Positions 33,861 to 46,385 of a stretch of DNA of 64,000 nt are shown in pieces; position 1 is the stretch's first letter; each line of letters opens with the position of its first letter. Both the position numbers and the translations under genes were made by a program. Source of the DNA: Salticus scenicus (lineage: Eukaryota; Arthropoda; Arachnida; Araneae; Salticidae); NCBI GenBank assembly GCA_963930645.1, contig OZ005662.1, forward strand, positions 101,974,436 to 102,038,435. The letters run 5' to 3'. Under the pieces are notes generated by a model, which saw only the letters and a program-made list of their open reading frames with translations, made no database searches and was not told the origin of the DNA.

Positions 33861-35433
33861 AAGTCTTTTTTTACAATATAGATATTTTGTTTGCTCCCAG
33901 AGCGGTTACAAACATACATACAAACATACATACAGGTGAAGCTAATAAAAGCGTGTTAAAAATACGTATATTTTACCAAACACCTTCTTAAAGCTTATTT
34001 AACTGTTGTCCAGGAACCTTTCCGTGGTCAGTTTCTTTAAATTCAAAAAGCAACAGCATTCTTCGGCACACCTATTATTATTATTATTATTATTATTATT
34101 TTATATAATATTAAAAAATTACCAACTCAAACTCAAACTTACTTATCTTGTTTTACTTTTTATTTCATTTTGCACGGGCGCTTTTTATTTCCTAATTCAA
34201 AATTATTAATAAAATCTTTTTTGATACTGTCCGTTTCGAAACTGATCATTATTAATTTCCTTTCTTAAAAAAAAAAAAAAAAAAGTAAGAAAGAAATTCT
34301 GGCAAAAGCAGGATTTAGTTTAGTACAGAGGCCTATTAGTTCTTTATTTTTCAAATTATAACATCACTTTCAAGATCTATTCAATTGTATTTTCGATAAA
34401 TTTTGGATTTCGATAAATGTCCAACTATCGTAAAACTGGTATCGTAAAAATCTGTAGATTGAGATTAATAGTCCTCAGTCCTAAAAGAAAAAAAGAAAAA
34501 AAAAAAGGTTGCTTGGAATTTATAATGAAACAAAATAAATGCCAATCTAAACCATATGCTGTATAGGAATGCAGTTACAGAAAACAGGAATTTCTTCCGA
34601 AATAAATATTTCTGTTCATAATTAACGATAGGTTTGCTTAGATTGTACTTTAAGAAATGAATTTTTTTGAAATTTTCAAAATGCATTTACACTTATTCAC
34701 ATAAGCTACTAATTCTTATAAAAATCCTTTTGCAATCTTTGTTAAGTTCTGCAGAAGCGAACTTACATTAATGCTAATCTAAAATACAATACTTGTAATA
34801 AATGTGCAGACATCTTTTTTATTTTGCCTTCAAAATGTGTTTGTCAATAATCCACTTTAGCTGGGAATTGTAAGGAATGCACCTCAAGAAAACTCTGTTA
34901 GATTTATGCATAGCTATGCTTAATGCTGATAGAAAATTTTTCTTATCATGAATGCTTGTATCGGAGAGTTTCCTGCAATCTTTTTAGCTTTTTTATAGTC
35001 TGAATGGGCATTTATAGATAATCTACTTAAGAAGTTGTCTTTAAGAATATAGTACTTAACGAAATGTGTCTGTATAAATTAGAGTTGTCTGTTTAAACAC
35101 GTCGGACAAGGGAGACATGCATAATATTAATGTCTGAAAAGGAAAAGTGAAATTAATGTACACGGATATTCAAATTAAATTAAATAAACTTTTAGAAATG
35201 TATTGAAATTTAACTTTCCCTAAAAAAAAAAAAAAAATTAAACGGAAAAAAAAAAAAAAAAAAAAGTTTAACTGTTTGTTTTAAAAATTTGAATTGATTA
35301 GTTTGGAAATATTATTACTATTATCATTTATTTATGTTTCTTAATAAACATGAGGTTTTTTAAAACGATTGTTCATTAAGCTTTGTGATAAAATGAAACA
35401 CTGGAAAAGTTTTTTAAAGTGCTCTTTTAACGT
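33861..35433. other. Gene-free AT-rich stretch
   Basis: CATACATACAAACATACATA repeats near 33913-33935, (TTA)n at 34073-34100, and A runs at 34266-34284 and 35223-35265. Short frames have no recognisable domain. Confidence 0.5.
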
Positions 35434-36264
35434 CAAATTTAAGATTTGAATACCCGTGTACTAATATTCTTAGCTTCGCTATAGGTATAACATAGATAAA
35501 CAAGTTTATATTAATATATAATTTATATGTTTCTGCATATATAGGCTTGTTATAATGTGAATGTACTTATTCAGAAGTCAGTGGTGTTGCAACTCCCTAC
35601 AAAACACAGTCTATCAATATAATATGAGGGATGTGCAATTCGAAAACCGAACGAAAAAAAAAATGTTTAAATATTCACAGGTTGATGACATTGCGCATTG
35701 TCAAAAGCGAGTGAGGTAGGAAAAAAGAAGGAAAAAATATTAAAAAATTATTGTTTTATTTATGAGCAAGAGAAGTAGGAAGTTAAAATTACTTATTCCT
35801 GATCCTTTTCTTACCGTTTATGGAGCCATCTCTCCGTGGCGGATCAAATTTATGATTTGAATGCCCGTGTAATAATACTCTTAGCTTCGCTATAGGTATA
35901 ACATAGATAATCAAGTTTATATTAGTATATAATTCATATGTGTCTGCATATATAGGCTTGTTCTAATTTAAATGCACCTAATCAGAAGGCTCTTGAGTTG
36001 GTGTTACAACTCCCTATAAAACACAGTCTATTATATAATATGAGGGATGTGCAATTCTAAAACCGAAAGCAAAAAAAAATAGCTTAAATATTCAAAGGTT
36101 GATGGCATTGCGCATTGTCAAAAGCGAGTGAGGTTGGAAAAAAAAAGAAAAAAAAATAAAATATTATTTTTTTAGGTATAAGCAAGAGAAGTAGGAAGTT
36201 AAAATTCCTGATTCCTGATCATTTTCTTACCGCTTATGGAGCCATTCTGTCCGTGGCGGATCAA
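35434..36264. repeat. Tandem duplication, 411 bp period, two copies
   Basis: The first copy (about 35434-35844) and the second (about 35845-36264) are collinear: GATTTGAATxCCCGTGTA, TCTTAGCTTCGCTATAGGTA, TGAGGGATGTGCAATTC, GGTTGATG(A/G)CATTGCGCATT, GTCAAAAGCGAGTGAGGT and CCGTGGCGGATCAAA. GATTTGAA occurs at 35443 and 35854. By eye they agree at most positions, so the duplication is fairly recent. Confidence 0.85.
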
Positions 36265-36510
36265 AATTGTGACAGCATGTCTGTGGACTACCTTTCCCAG
36301 ACTGTCGCGAAAGAAGTGCCTGTATCGTCGTACTCATGCAACGTCAAACCCGCTCACCCACTCTTTCTGTTTATGTCATTAAATTATTCAGCTTTACTTC
36401 GGTCTCATTTAATAAGAACCAGAATATATGAGGAAAAATACTGTCAAAGATTTAAAAGACGCAATATAGTATGTTATATGTTAAATATATATATATATAT
36501 ATATTTGTAA
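36265..36510 (+). other. GC-richer open stretch after the duplication, coding status doubtful
   Basis: From 36277 an ATG-initiated frame begins MSVDYLSQTVAKEVPVSSYS and runs to 36510, ending in translated TA microsatellite. The first ~100 bases are markedly less AT-rich than their surroundings and the frame there is not low-complexity. I recognise no family, and no splice donor or second exon is evident. It may be a repeat remnant or the tail of an old exon. Confidence 0.2.
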
Positions 36511-36970
36511 TGAAAATTGCAATAATTTGGGCGCAAACATCATAAATTATTGAGAAATATTTTTATTTATCTCATTTCCAGGTATTTTTCTTTAAGCTAT
36601 TTTTTTTTAAATTATTTTTATGCCTATAAACAGATAAATGCAATTACATAATTTTTGATTTTGTCGTACGATATCAGATAAAATGTATAAATGAAAAAAA
36701 ATATATAAATTTATGTATTTGTATGAGACGCGAGGATGTTTAAAGAGATGTTATGAAGTAATTAAAGATATCACCGAATTTTAAAGATCTAGAGGACACT
36801 TAAAATGTTTAACGTATACAATACATAAACTTCCCATGGTAGTCGAATTATTGATGTAATACACTGAACAAAATGATTACATTTTCTCCAATCGTCTCTT
36901 TCTCGAGTTAACATGCCCAGTTCAGGACACCCAGGTTTCCCTCCAAACTCGACCGGTTATCTCTTTGTCA

Positions 36971-36972
36971 TA

Positions 36973-37011
<39 letters not shown>
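36971..37011. repeat. (AAT)n microsatellite
   Basis: About 13 AAT units, followed by a second short run at 37030-37046. Confidence 0.9.
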
Positions 37012-37012
<1 letters not shown>

Positions 37013-37046
37013 GTTTGTCGTTTGATTAAAATAATAATAATAATAA

Positions 37047-37670
37047 AATAATTAATAAAGATAAAATGTCTAAATTTTGAAACAACACAAGTTCATTAAC
37101 GAATGTTAAATTTCAAATAAACAGAAGAAAAGCAAATTCAAAATTATAAATATTTTTATTTATTTTGTAAATTAATATAAAATTATTAATATTTTCTATT
37201 TAAGTAATAGTTTTGTAATACATCTAAAATTTTCTGACAAATTATTTTAGATTTAACTTGAAAAATAAATAATTTTATCGACATGATTACTAATAATATT
37301 TTATGTTCTGTAACCATATTTGTATGCTTAAACATTTCCTTATTATAATAAATAAAATTTATTTCATTAGCGAGCATAATTAACATTCGACAGCAAAATA
37401 ATTGATGCACACGTCCACATTATATATCTATATAGAAAGTGAAGAATTTAATAATGTTATAAAATTTAGCAGTTAATAGGTATATGATAATACCAAAACA
37501 CACACATAAAAGATATTGTAATCAATTTAAATGTTAGCACAAATTTTTTCTATGATTCATTTACAGTATCAATTAATAGATGAATTCTATTTAAATTGAT
37601 TACGCTAATGTTAGCAATAATGACCATTAATACTAATAAGGGGGAATCTTTATGCAAAATTAAAGAAAGT

Positions 37671-37710
<40 letters not shown>

Positions 37711-38009
37711 GTATCGCTAATTTTTATCATCAACTTACTTTTTTAGAAACAGCATAAAAACTAAAATTATCACTCGACAAATATTTACTTAACAAAACAG
37801 TTTTAGGTTCACATCATTTAATTACAAATTATTGCAATCGATAATTTTACTGCCGACTGTATAATTATCGTATCTAAATACTGATAAAAATGAACTTTGT
37901 TAGATTTTATATTCGAACATTTTTGTTACATTTTTCATTATTTTTATTTTTTTTACTACATTTTATATTCCTTTACACGCTCTCAAAACATCATACATTA
38001 TTTATGATA
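37047..38009. other. Gene-free AT-rich stretch with (CA)n(TA)n
   Basis: A compound (CA)n(TA)n microsatellite lies at 37671-37710. ATTTAAATTGATTACGCTAAT-like and TGTAATCAATTTAAAT segments at about 37517 and 37590 form a weak inverted pair. No gene. Confidence 0.55.
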
Positions 38010-38926
38010 TACAGGGTGTCTATAAAATGTTAGACACAATTTTAAGTTTAATAATTCCTGAAATAATGAAGATATATTTAAATTAATAACACTATTGGTT
38101 AGATAGACTTAAAAAGTTTTAAGTACCTTGTCAATGGACTTCTATAGGTGTGCCGTTATTCGCACGGAGAATATCAAGGCGGTAATCAATTTCATGCCAG
38201 GTACGGGGGAAGTATGTCGGCATCGAAAGAGGCTGTTGCGGCTGTAATCCCTACCTTTAAGTCATCAACATTCGTCACTTTTCTCCTGTAAACGATGTCA
38301 TTTTCGAATGTCCAAAGGAAAAAGTCAAGCGGCGTTATATCAGGTGATCTGGGCGGCCAAGAAATTGAGCCACCTCACCATATCCATCTTTCTGGGAAAT
38401 GGTCGTTCAACGGACTACGAACAGTGGTACCCCAATGAGGTGGTGCACAATCTTGTTGCAAAAAGACATGTGGCTGAAGCACTTCGAGTTGTAGAAATAC
38501 GAAATTTTCTAACATGTCTAAGTAAATAAAAGATGTGAGTGCCTTTTTGGTGAAAAAAAAGTAGCCAGTGACGCGGCCGTACATAAGTCCACACCATACA
38601 TTAGCCTTTGGGAAGTCCTTTTGTACTTCTCAGTATGCAGGGGATAATTTAAGCATGATTTAGCATGATTTCAGATTCTTATATGCGCACATTGTGGCGA
38701 TTTACTAAGCCAGAAACACGAAAGAAAGCATCGTTGGAGAACATTATGCTATTACAAAAGAAATGATATTAAAATGGGAAAAAGAAATTTTCTACGGTAA
38801 CGTTCACTATAAATGGAAATATATGAGTTATTTTATGTATAAATGCTATAAGTATGTTTATATCTTCATTATTTTATGAATTATTAAATATCAAAATGTG
38901 TCCAACATTTTATAGACACCCTGTAT
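38010..38926 (-). mobile_element. Mariner/Tc1-type element with long terminal repeats, 913 bp, defective
   Basis: TA at 38010-38011 and 38925-38926 flank an element with ends CAGGGTGTCTATAAAATGTT and its complement. The inverted repeats remain alignable for about 68 bp, through TTTAATAATTC and AAATAATGAAGATATA. TA duplication and the encoded protein place it in the IS630/Tc1/mariner superfamily. It is too short for a complete transposase gene of usual length (about 340 codons plus ends), because the N-terminal DNA-binding region is missing. It is probably an internally deleted, decayed copy. Confidence 0.9.
38131..38760 (-). pseudogene. Mariner/Tc1-type transposase, C-terminal catalytic part, broken
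   Basis: Would cut and paste the element through a DDE/DDD catalytic domain. Visible on the minus strand in order: a first-Asp region reading FSNDAFFRVSGLVNRHNVRI (Asn where family members have FSDE), a stop soon after, an MVW box with a frame change into MYGRVTGYFFF, and FLQQDCAPPHW with the second Asp (near 38440). RWIW follows, then a stop at 38375-38377, then PPRSPDITPLDFFLW with the third Asp (38324-38326). The C-terminus needs another frame change before IEVH and a stop near 38131. At least two stops and two frameshifts make it non-functional. The stop after RWIW fits decay of a CGA arginine codon, a CpG to TpG change. The helix-turn-helix N-terminus is absent. Confidence 0.9.
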
Positions 38927-39954
38927 ATCTTGATATCAGTGTAATTTCATCCGTTATGCCAATACAATTTCTTGATAGGGATACGAAACTGAATCAAGAG
39001 AAATTAAGTTTGAAGAATCTTGTAATATATGCACTAATTATTATAAGCGAGCCAAGTGTAAGTCTGTTACATCTTTGTACGCTTTAGATTAAATTCACCT
39101 TTATCGAAGATCAACCAGCTTGTTATATTAATTTCATATAATTATTAAAGTTGATAGGAAGAATATAACAACAAACGCATTCCAACAACAATATTTTTAT
39201 TTAGTACTCTTTTAGGTGTTTTAAATACTTTTAAAGCGGTGATTTTACTAAATTTCTAATTCTATTCTCCAGGTAATGGGAGTATAATATCATGAATCAT
39301 TAATGGATTATACTTTGTATTACTTGTCCCGTCAATATATCATAAAATTTCCTTTATGATTCCAAAACCATTTAACTAAAAAGTAACTTAATAAACACGG
39401 TGTTAAGTTAAATATATTTTTATAAAATTTTAGGTGTATCATTCCTGAGTATGGATATTTTCCTTTTTAACATAATGCATGGAGCTGGATAGTACTGTAT
39501 TGAAATTATAACTTACATTGAGCCTCAGGAAGTAAATTCAATACACATTTAATGAACTTAAAAATACTGAAATGCTGAAATAAACAAGTTTATTGAATGA
39601 AGGGAAAAAAAAGAAAAAAAAAAAAAATATGGCCCCAAACTTCAAGTTTCTTAAAAATCAAATATTAAAATGAACTGAAATACTTAAATATTTTATATAA
39701 ATTCTGATATAAAAAATAAATGAATAAAGTGTGTTTACTTTAAACATAAAAATTTTGAGAATTTTCAGAATTATTCAACGTTTGCGAAACTTGAAAATAA
39801 AACATTTAATTTTTAACACTAATAACTATATATTAAAAATGATTTTTTATTCAACATACTTTTTGAAAGTGTGATAAAACTTTATTAATGTAACATATAA
39901 TTAATATTTATAAACGTCAAAAAATATCGTTAATAAAAATATTTCTAAATAAAT
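38927..39954. other. Gene-free AT-rich stretch
   Basis: No repeat or gene recognised. An A-rich run lies at 39604-39627. Confidence 0.5.
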
Positions 39955-40240
39955 CATAGCCTATAGCTCTCAGGGATAGCTTAGCTTTGTTTGGTGAAAT
40001 TTTTTTTAAATCGGTTCAGTAGTTCCAGAGATTGCCCTCCACATACAAAAATAGTTTTCTTCTTTATATATTAGTACAGATGACATGAACATAATTAACA
40101 GAATGACAAATTAATGAACTAGATTTTCACAGAAACCATTGTGAAATTATTTCCCTTCACTGGGATCGAACTCACAAAATCTGGATTGAGAGTTTGACGC
40201 TTTACCTCGAAACCACGGTGTTCAACAGCTTCCGTTGCAA
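39955..40240 (-). mobile_element. tRNA-derived SINE with RTE-like tail, copy 1
   Basis: On the minus strand the head has GTGGTTTCGAGGTAAAGC (box A, complement of 40199-40216) and GAGTTCGATCCC (box B, complement of 40162-40173). The body continues to a tail with GGAACTACTGAACCGATTTA, AAGCTAAGCTATCCCTGAG and TATAGGCTAT. That tail type is known from RTE-clade LINEs and SINEs that borrow their machinery. No acceptor stem, so it is not a tRNA gene. Confidence 0.75.
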
Positions 40241-40610
40241 AATTTCGTTTTTTTTTTCGTGGTTTTTATGGAGATTTTAATTAAAATACTGAAATTTTTA
40301 ATTAAAAATTATTTCATCAAAATTTTTTATAGGCTCAGGGATAGTGTAGCTTTCGATTAGTGATTTTATTTAATCAGTTCAGTAGTTTCAGAGATTACTC
40401 TCCATATCCGAACAAGGTTTTCCTGATTATATATTAGTATAAATAAATAACGTAAACATAATTAACATAATAAAAATTAAATAATTTAGAAACATAAAAC
40501 CTTTTTAGAACTATTTTCCTTCATGGGGATCCATCTCACAATCTCTAGGTTCGGAACCTAAAGCTTTACTTTGAAGCCACGATGAACAGCTTTTGTTGAA
40601 ATGATTTATT
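40241..40610 (-). mobile_element. tRNA-derived SINE with RTE-like tail, copy 2
   Basis: Same structure as the preceding copy. Box A is the complement of 40563-40580, box B the complement of 40526-40537, and the tail lies at about 40320-40440 (CTGAACTGATTAAATAAAAT and AAGCTACACTATCCCTGAGC). The spacer with AATTAAAATCxCCATAAAAA (about 40258-40290) also recurs beside copy 3, so the arrangement is a tandem array of ~365 bp units. Confidence 0.75.
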
Positions 40611-40850
40611 ATTATTATTTTTTTTTTCATGGTGATTTTAATTAAAATATTGAAATTGCGAATAAAAATATATATATATATATATAGACTATCATAATTA
40701 GTTATAATTTATAACACTCAGTGATAGTGCAGCTTTTTGAATTGATGAAATTTCATTTTAAATCGGTTTAGTAGTACCAGAAATTACTCTCCACACACAA
40801 CCAAAGTTTGCTTTTTATACAAATCAGTATAGACTTATAGCTAATACATA
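40611..40850 (-). mobile_element. SINE tail-only unit, copy 3
   Basis: Spacer and RTE-like tail only: GATTTTAATTAAAATATTGA at 40631, then the complement of AAACCGATTTAAAATGAAAT and GCTGCACTATCACTGAG. The tRNA-like head of this unit is missing. A (TA)n tract lies at 40669-40685. Confidence 0.65.
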
Positions 40851-41502
40851 TTTTTTCCATTCTAAAAGGTATTTTATACATTTTTCCCCCTTAAATATGT
40901 TAAAAAATGTTTTCCAATATTTTAATTTGAAATGTTAATTAGTTTGTTTTATTCAAAAATAATTTTCGGTTTACAATTTACAGATTTAATAAATAAATAG
41001 CTGTTCTTCAACAACAAATATCGGCTTTATATCTTTTGGCTGCATATAATTAAGTATTATGGTTCCATCAAAAAGAGTAAAAATAGAGGGAAAAAAAAAA
41101 AACATATAATCCATACCAAGCATACTCTAAGCTAAGACATTAGCACCGAATATTCAGCGATTTCATTACCTATACTCATTACTTATTCTAAATAACTCAT
41201 AAATATTGATAGAAAAACAGATAATGTCTAAACTTGTTGATTTCTATTCCGTTCTTATTGAATACCAAAACAAAGGGATGTATTTTTTCAACTATGCCTT
41301 TAGGGTGATTATGTTTTTTCTTGCCGATACGGCAAAATGTAATTTCGAAGAAAGAATCGTGTACATGCAAGCACGTTATATAAATACGTAACGTTAATTT
41401 ACTTCTGTAAGATAAATTCATTCAAATGTTTAGTACTTTAATATTTCTTAGAATGACTAAAACTCAGCACGGTCTTAAGCATTTAAACATTCATTTTTTA
41501 TA
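40851..41502. other. Gene-free AT-rich stretch
   Basis: Frames at 41197-41421 on both strands overlap one another and show no recognisable domain. Confidence 0.5.
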
Positions 41503-43772
41503 ATCAAAAGCTAATAAGATGCAGTAATGATAATAATAATAATAAAAAAGACATTAGAGAGATTTTTCAAATTATCTTTTTGTTGAACTCCAATCAAATT
41601 TAAGAAATAATATTAGTTTACTTTCTTTTGGAAAGACATATACAAATGTAAATATTAAAATTTCAAAATTGGACGCACTGAATAGATTGGCACGAAATTC
41701 GAACAAGGGGATTTAAATTTATAGAATCATGCCACTAAATATAGTTTAACAAAACACTATTTTTGCAGCAAAATAGTTTTCATATGTATGTGGATTGTTT
41801 ATCAGAGGAGGGCATTTCTTAGTATGTGGGGTAGTTATGTACAACTAACAAAGACTATAATGGGATTTGTGAAATTTCCCTCTTTTCTTCCTTTCGAGTT
41901 GGGGGGTGGGATATGTTTCTAAGCGTAATTGTGTTTCAAATTGTTTCAGAAATACTATTCTTGGTAGGTGTTTTTTTTTTTCGGACCTGAGAATTAATTA
42001 CATTTTTATTCGTACCTCTAAAATTAAAGGGTAGACAGAGGAGGACGCGTGCAGAGTTTGACTCATGAAATACGCATGTGTTGCGTACGCTACTGCACGG
42101 AGTGGGTTCTGGGACCCAACATAGTACAGGCGAGAAAAATGTTGCCGAAGAAACAGCTGACTCATTTAAGATTCATTTGTAAATGCTATTTTTTTTTTCT
42201 TTTAATCTGAGCACGTGTTTTGGTAAGAGCATGCGGAAAGCAGAGGAGTCAGCAGCAGCTTCTCCTTTCTTGTAAGGCAACGAGGAACAAAATTTTAACT
42301 GATTCAAAAAAAAGGAAAAAAAAAAAAAAAAGAAAGAAAGAAAAAGAAAAAGTTTCGATTTTCTTTTTTTTTTTGAAGTTTTCACAGCAATGCGTTTTCG
42401 GACAGAGCTATAATTTAGTATTCCTTAAAAAAGCGATTAGTTTTACTAAAATGAAACGGCTATTATGTTTGAATATGTGCATATTTTCTTCTAAGTGGCA
42501 TGCTTCGGAAGCAGAACAATATATTTTATCCGGTATATTTAAACCTGGTGTAAATATTTTGCCGCCAACATTTTCAGCTACATATTAACAGTTATGATGA
42601 CATCAAAAAAGCGTAATTAGACTTCTTATATAGTAATAGTTTTGGCTTGGATATCTTAAAATTTTAAGACATTTGAATTTTCAAATATTGCAAAACCAAT
42701 CCGTTAAAATAAATTTCGCTGTTCTTTAATTAGATTATCTATGATAATAAATTTTAAATAAAATAAAAATGTTTGAATTAACTTTAATGGAATCTAATAA
42801 CATAAATATATAACTTAATAATTAAATGTTTTTGAATTTAAAAAAAAAAAAAAAAAAAAAAGTAACATTTTATCAATGTTAATGAAGTAAGTTTAGAAAA
42901 ACGCATTTGACAGATTTTAAAAAAGTAAAATATTAAATATATGTCATCTTAACAATGGAACTATTCAACAATTTAAAACAATGGTCGTACTTAACAATAC
43001 ATAAAATTAAAAAATTAAGGCAATAGAAGCGAAAATAACAATAAAAAAATTGTTTATATAAAAGCAAGTACCTAATAACAACAATGGGACAATTAAACAA
43101 CGTTGGAACAATCAGAAGATGTTTTAGTATGAATAAAACCATCTAATCAACAATAATCAACAAATGAAGCAATAGAAGCAATGAAAATTTCTAAGAAAAA
43201 CATTTTAAACAGTAGAAGGCAAATGACGTAAAAGCAACAATGAAACAATGAAAAATTTTGTCGACACACAAGTGATTAAAAGTAAACAAAACCTTTGGTA
43301 AATCAGAATGTAATTGCTATGTGTTTTGTATCCCTGACATTTTCAATCCATTTTAAAGTGTCGCTTTAAAAATTATATTTTATTCAATAATTATTTGATT
43401 TGATGTTATTCGTTTGTGTATATAAAAATAAATATATGATTTTAGTAAACATCAGTAGTATTTTTCTTGTGTGTCTTAAAAACACATTAATATCAGACAA
43501 ATGTTAACTTTGACGCATCTCTGCAATATTGTCGCTTCACATGCATGTGTGACATACATTTACACTAGAAATGGAAAAATGAATTTTTGCAATATTAACC
43601 TCATCATTAATTAAAATTATAAATTCTAGTGTTGTTTCTCCTTGTAGTTAACGTAAAAAGTAACTAGTTATTTAAATTAATTATTTAAATAGTGAATTAA
43701 TTAAGTAATTTTAGCTGTTTGTTGTTCAAATTAAAGTTTTCAATAAACAACACTTCACATCAAAATAAGGTG

Positions 43773-43805
<33 letters not shown>

Positions 43806-43905
43806 CAGATTTGTGTTTAAAAAAAAAATTAGCGATATGTTTAAATATATTTGTTGGTAGTTTAACAGCAAATCAAAATGTATTTTTTTAGTATAGATAT
43901 ATGTA
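41503..43905 (+). repeat. Segmental duplication block, copy A
   Basis: Collinear in direct orientation with 47254-50362, starting at CAAAAGCTAATAAG and ending near ATCAAAATGTATTT. A conserved GC-richer patch (about 42034-42175) contains GAGGAGGACGCGTGCAGAG, ACGCATGTGTTGCGTACGCT and GGTTCTGGGACCCAACATA. A 122-codon frame at 42220-42588 is mostly translated A-tracts and is disrupted in copy B, so I do not call it a gene. This copy lacks the solo LTR of copy B and shows the uninserted site CCGGTATATTTAAACC at about 42530. Confidence 0.85.
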
Positions 43906-43977
43906 TAGACAGCGAGCGGAAGTTTCGTAAAGTCGGATTTTTCAAGAATCACGAACGAGCTGGTCGCTGAAGGTGGC

Positions 43978-46385
43978 TAGTTCTTAATATATTTATAAGG
44001 ATATTCAGTGAAATGAAATATACATATGAAATTTAAAATAAACTAAAAAAATTACCGTCAAAATACTTTAGTCTTATTCTTTTCAATATAATGTCCACAA
44101 TAACATATGTTGGAATTTTTAAAGAAAAATTAAACTGCACAGCATCTCCAAAATCATAAAATGTAAATCTTACATGTAAATGAAATTTTATCAGAAATAT
44201 AATCAAAATAAATGTGCTTGGGTAAGACCAGTGACATAAAATGTCTATATCTTTTGCATACATCATTTTTTAACAAAGGATTGAAATACGCATTATTTCC
44301 TAGAAACAGTATAGGATGTAAACATGGGCTTGTTTTATCTCTAAGAATAAGAAAGCCATTTATTTCTAAACATTTCATACATATTTTATCCTTTACTGCA
44401 TTGAATGAAAATTACTCTCTCCGATGCAGCGTAAAGAAATTTTCATCTTTATAAACTTTAGACTTCAACTAATATAAAGTTTTTGAAAGCCCAGACAATG
44501 ATAATATGCATTTTCAATGACCATGTGAATTCTCGTTGATAATATGCATTCCCATCTCAAAATATAAAGTACATTCACAATGTCGGTAATGGAAGTATTG
44601 GTAATAGAAGTCGGGAATATCATGTATTTTGTACCTGTCCCATCAATGATATAAAATTTCACGAAAGTTGTTTAAAGTTTCATTTTAAAGAATATTATAT
44701 TTTATCATACTTCGTTTGTAAGTGACATTATATCGCATTTGTAAGAAACACATCATATGTACGGTCATATTAACAAGGAAAATATATCATACACATTGAT
44801 GTTTCATAAAATAAGAATTTTGTCGTTTTGCGAACTAAATTTTTTATTAAAATTTATATTTAACTAGTTCTTCAAATGTTACTGCGTCCTATACGAAAGA
44901 GATTATTTCCGTGTGTTATAAATATGTTTGTACAAAAAGCAATTTCTCAAATATGCAACATAAAGAACTTTTAAAATTTATGTTTTACTTTCCGAATAAA
45001 CTATGTAAGGAAAATATGAGAAAAATTCAACTTTGAGATTTTCATGTATCTATACGTTTTGATGTCCCCCTAAGTTAATTTTTGCAATTTTTACGGTGAT
45101 TCATGTGTATATATGTGTGAGTGAACAAGCTACTATCTAAAAGCTTTTTTCGAATGATCTGAAAGTTGGTATATATGGTACAGGTCACCAAACCTTATTG
45201 GTTTTGGTGAATATCACTTATAATTTTTTACAGAGACACAAAAAGAAAGTCTTTTATCATTATACCTGTGGGCCCAAATTATTTACAGTTTGACGTTGTC
45301 CAAACGCCTTATTCAAATAAATTGAAAATCTATACACATATTACAAGTCAAGTCGCACAAACTATATAGATTTTGGTGAATCCTAGTACTTATGGTTTTT
45401 TTACAGGGACGCAACAAAATGTTTTTTTATCATTGTTGTCTATGGCTCAAATTATTCAAAGTGCAATAGTGTCTAAACACTTTATTCAAATAAACTAAAA
45501 ATTTATACATATGTTATAGGTCACCCTCAATTAAACCGTACATATTTTGATGAATCCACCACTTATAGATTTTTGCACGCACACAATTTTTTTTTTTTTT
45601 TAACATTATGGTTTGTTGGCTGAAATTATTCAAAGTGCGACAGCATCTAAAGGCCTTACTCAATTGAGCTGAAAATTTTTATACATGTTTAGGTAACCAT
45701 TGAACGAAATGTATTGCTTTTAGTGACTTTACCCTTTATAGAGTTTTAGTGGGACACAAAGAAAAATTCTTTATCATTATGGCCTATGCTTTTAAATTAT
45801 TTAAAGCACGACAATATTTAAACGTTTTATTCAAATGAAGTAAAAATTTATATACATGTTACAGGTCACTGTCGTATGAACTGTATTAATTTTAGATAAT
45901 CCAGCACTTATATTCTATTTACAGGGTCACAACGAAACATTCTTTATCGTTATGGATTACGGGCCCAATTTTTTAAAAGTGTGGTAACGTTTAAAGGCCT
46001 TATGCAATTGAGCTGAAAATTTACATGCAAGTTATAAGTCGAAACTTATCGAAACGAAACTTTATGCAACTTATCGCACGGAATGAATAGATTTTGGTGA
46101 ATCTTGCACTTACATATTTTTACAAGCGCACTACGATATCTCCTTTATCTTTATAATCTATGGGACAAAATTATTTTAAGTTCATTAACGTTAAATTAAA
46201 AAACATACTATATAAAGAAAAATACTGAAACACCCTGTTGTAATTTTTTCTTGTTTTAACGGCTACTCTCACTTTACTTTTTCTAAACAACCGTTGCTTA
46301 CTTAATGTTCGAAAAATCGATTGCAGTCACTCCAAATGTTTTAGATTATTTTTAAGAATACTAATGCCATAGCACCCTTTTTGTT
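43978..46385 (-). repeat. Unknown repeat R1, full-length copy 2, inverted
   Basis: Mirror image of 24435-26705: the 3' half first (CATATGAAATTTAAAATAAA, AATGTCTATATCTTTTGCAT, GCGTAAAGAAATTTTCATCT), then ACTGCGTCCTATACGAAAGA, AACGTTTTGATGTCCCCCTA-like sequence, the ~180 bp monomers at about 45170-46060, and AACAACCGTTGCTTACTTAA. The complement of its 3'-end sequence reaches ACTGAATATCC near 44010, as in copy 1. The frames at 44033-44378 are shared only because the DNA is shared. Confidence 0.78.

Noticed and set aside
38308..38529. 73-codon frame on the plus strand
   Set aside because: It is antisense to the recognisable transposase on the minus strand.
40140..40230. Possible tRNA genes (also 33780-33850, 40510-40590, 46865-46935)
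   Set aside because: Box A and box B are present but acceptor stems do not pair and dispersed tails follow. These are SINE heads.
42220..42588. 122-codon frame on the plus strand
   Set aside because: It depends on translated A-runs (Lys-rich tract) and is disrupted in the duplicated block at 48000-48370.
44154..44378. Similar frames in the two R1 copies (26305-26490 and 44154-44378)
   Set aside because: The shared peptide follows from shared DNA, the frames differ at both ends, and no domain is recognisable.
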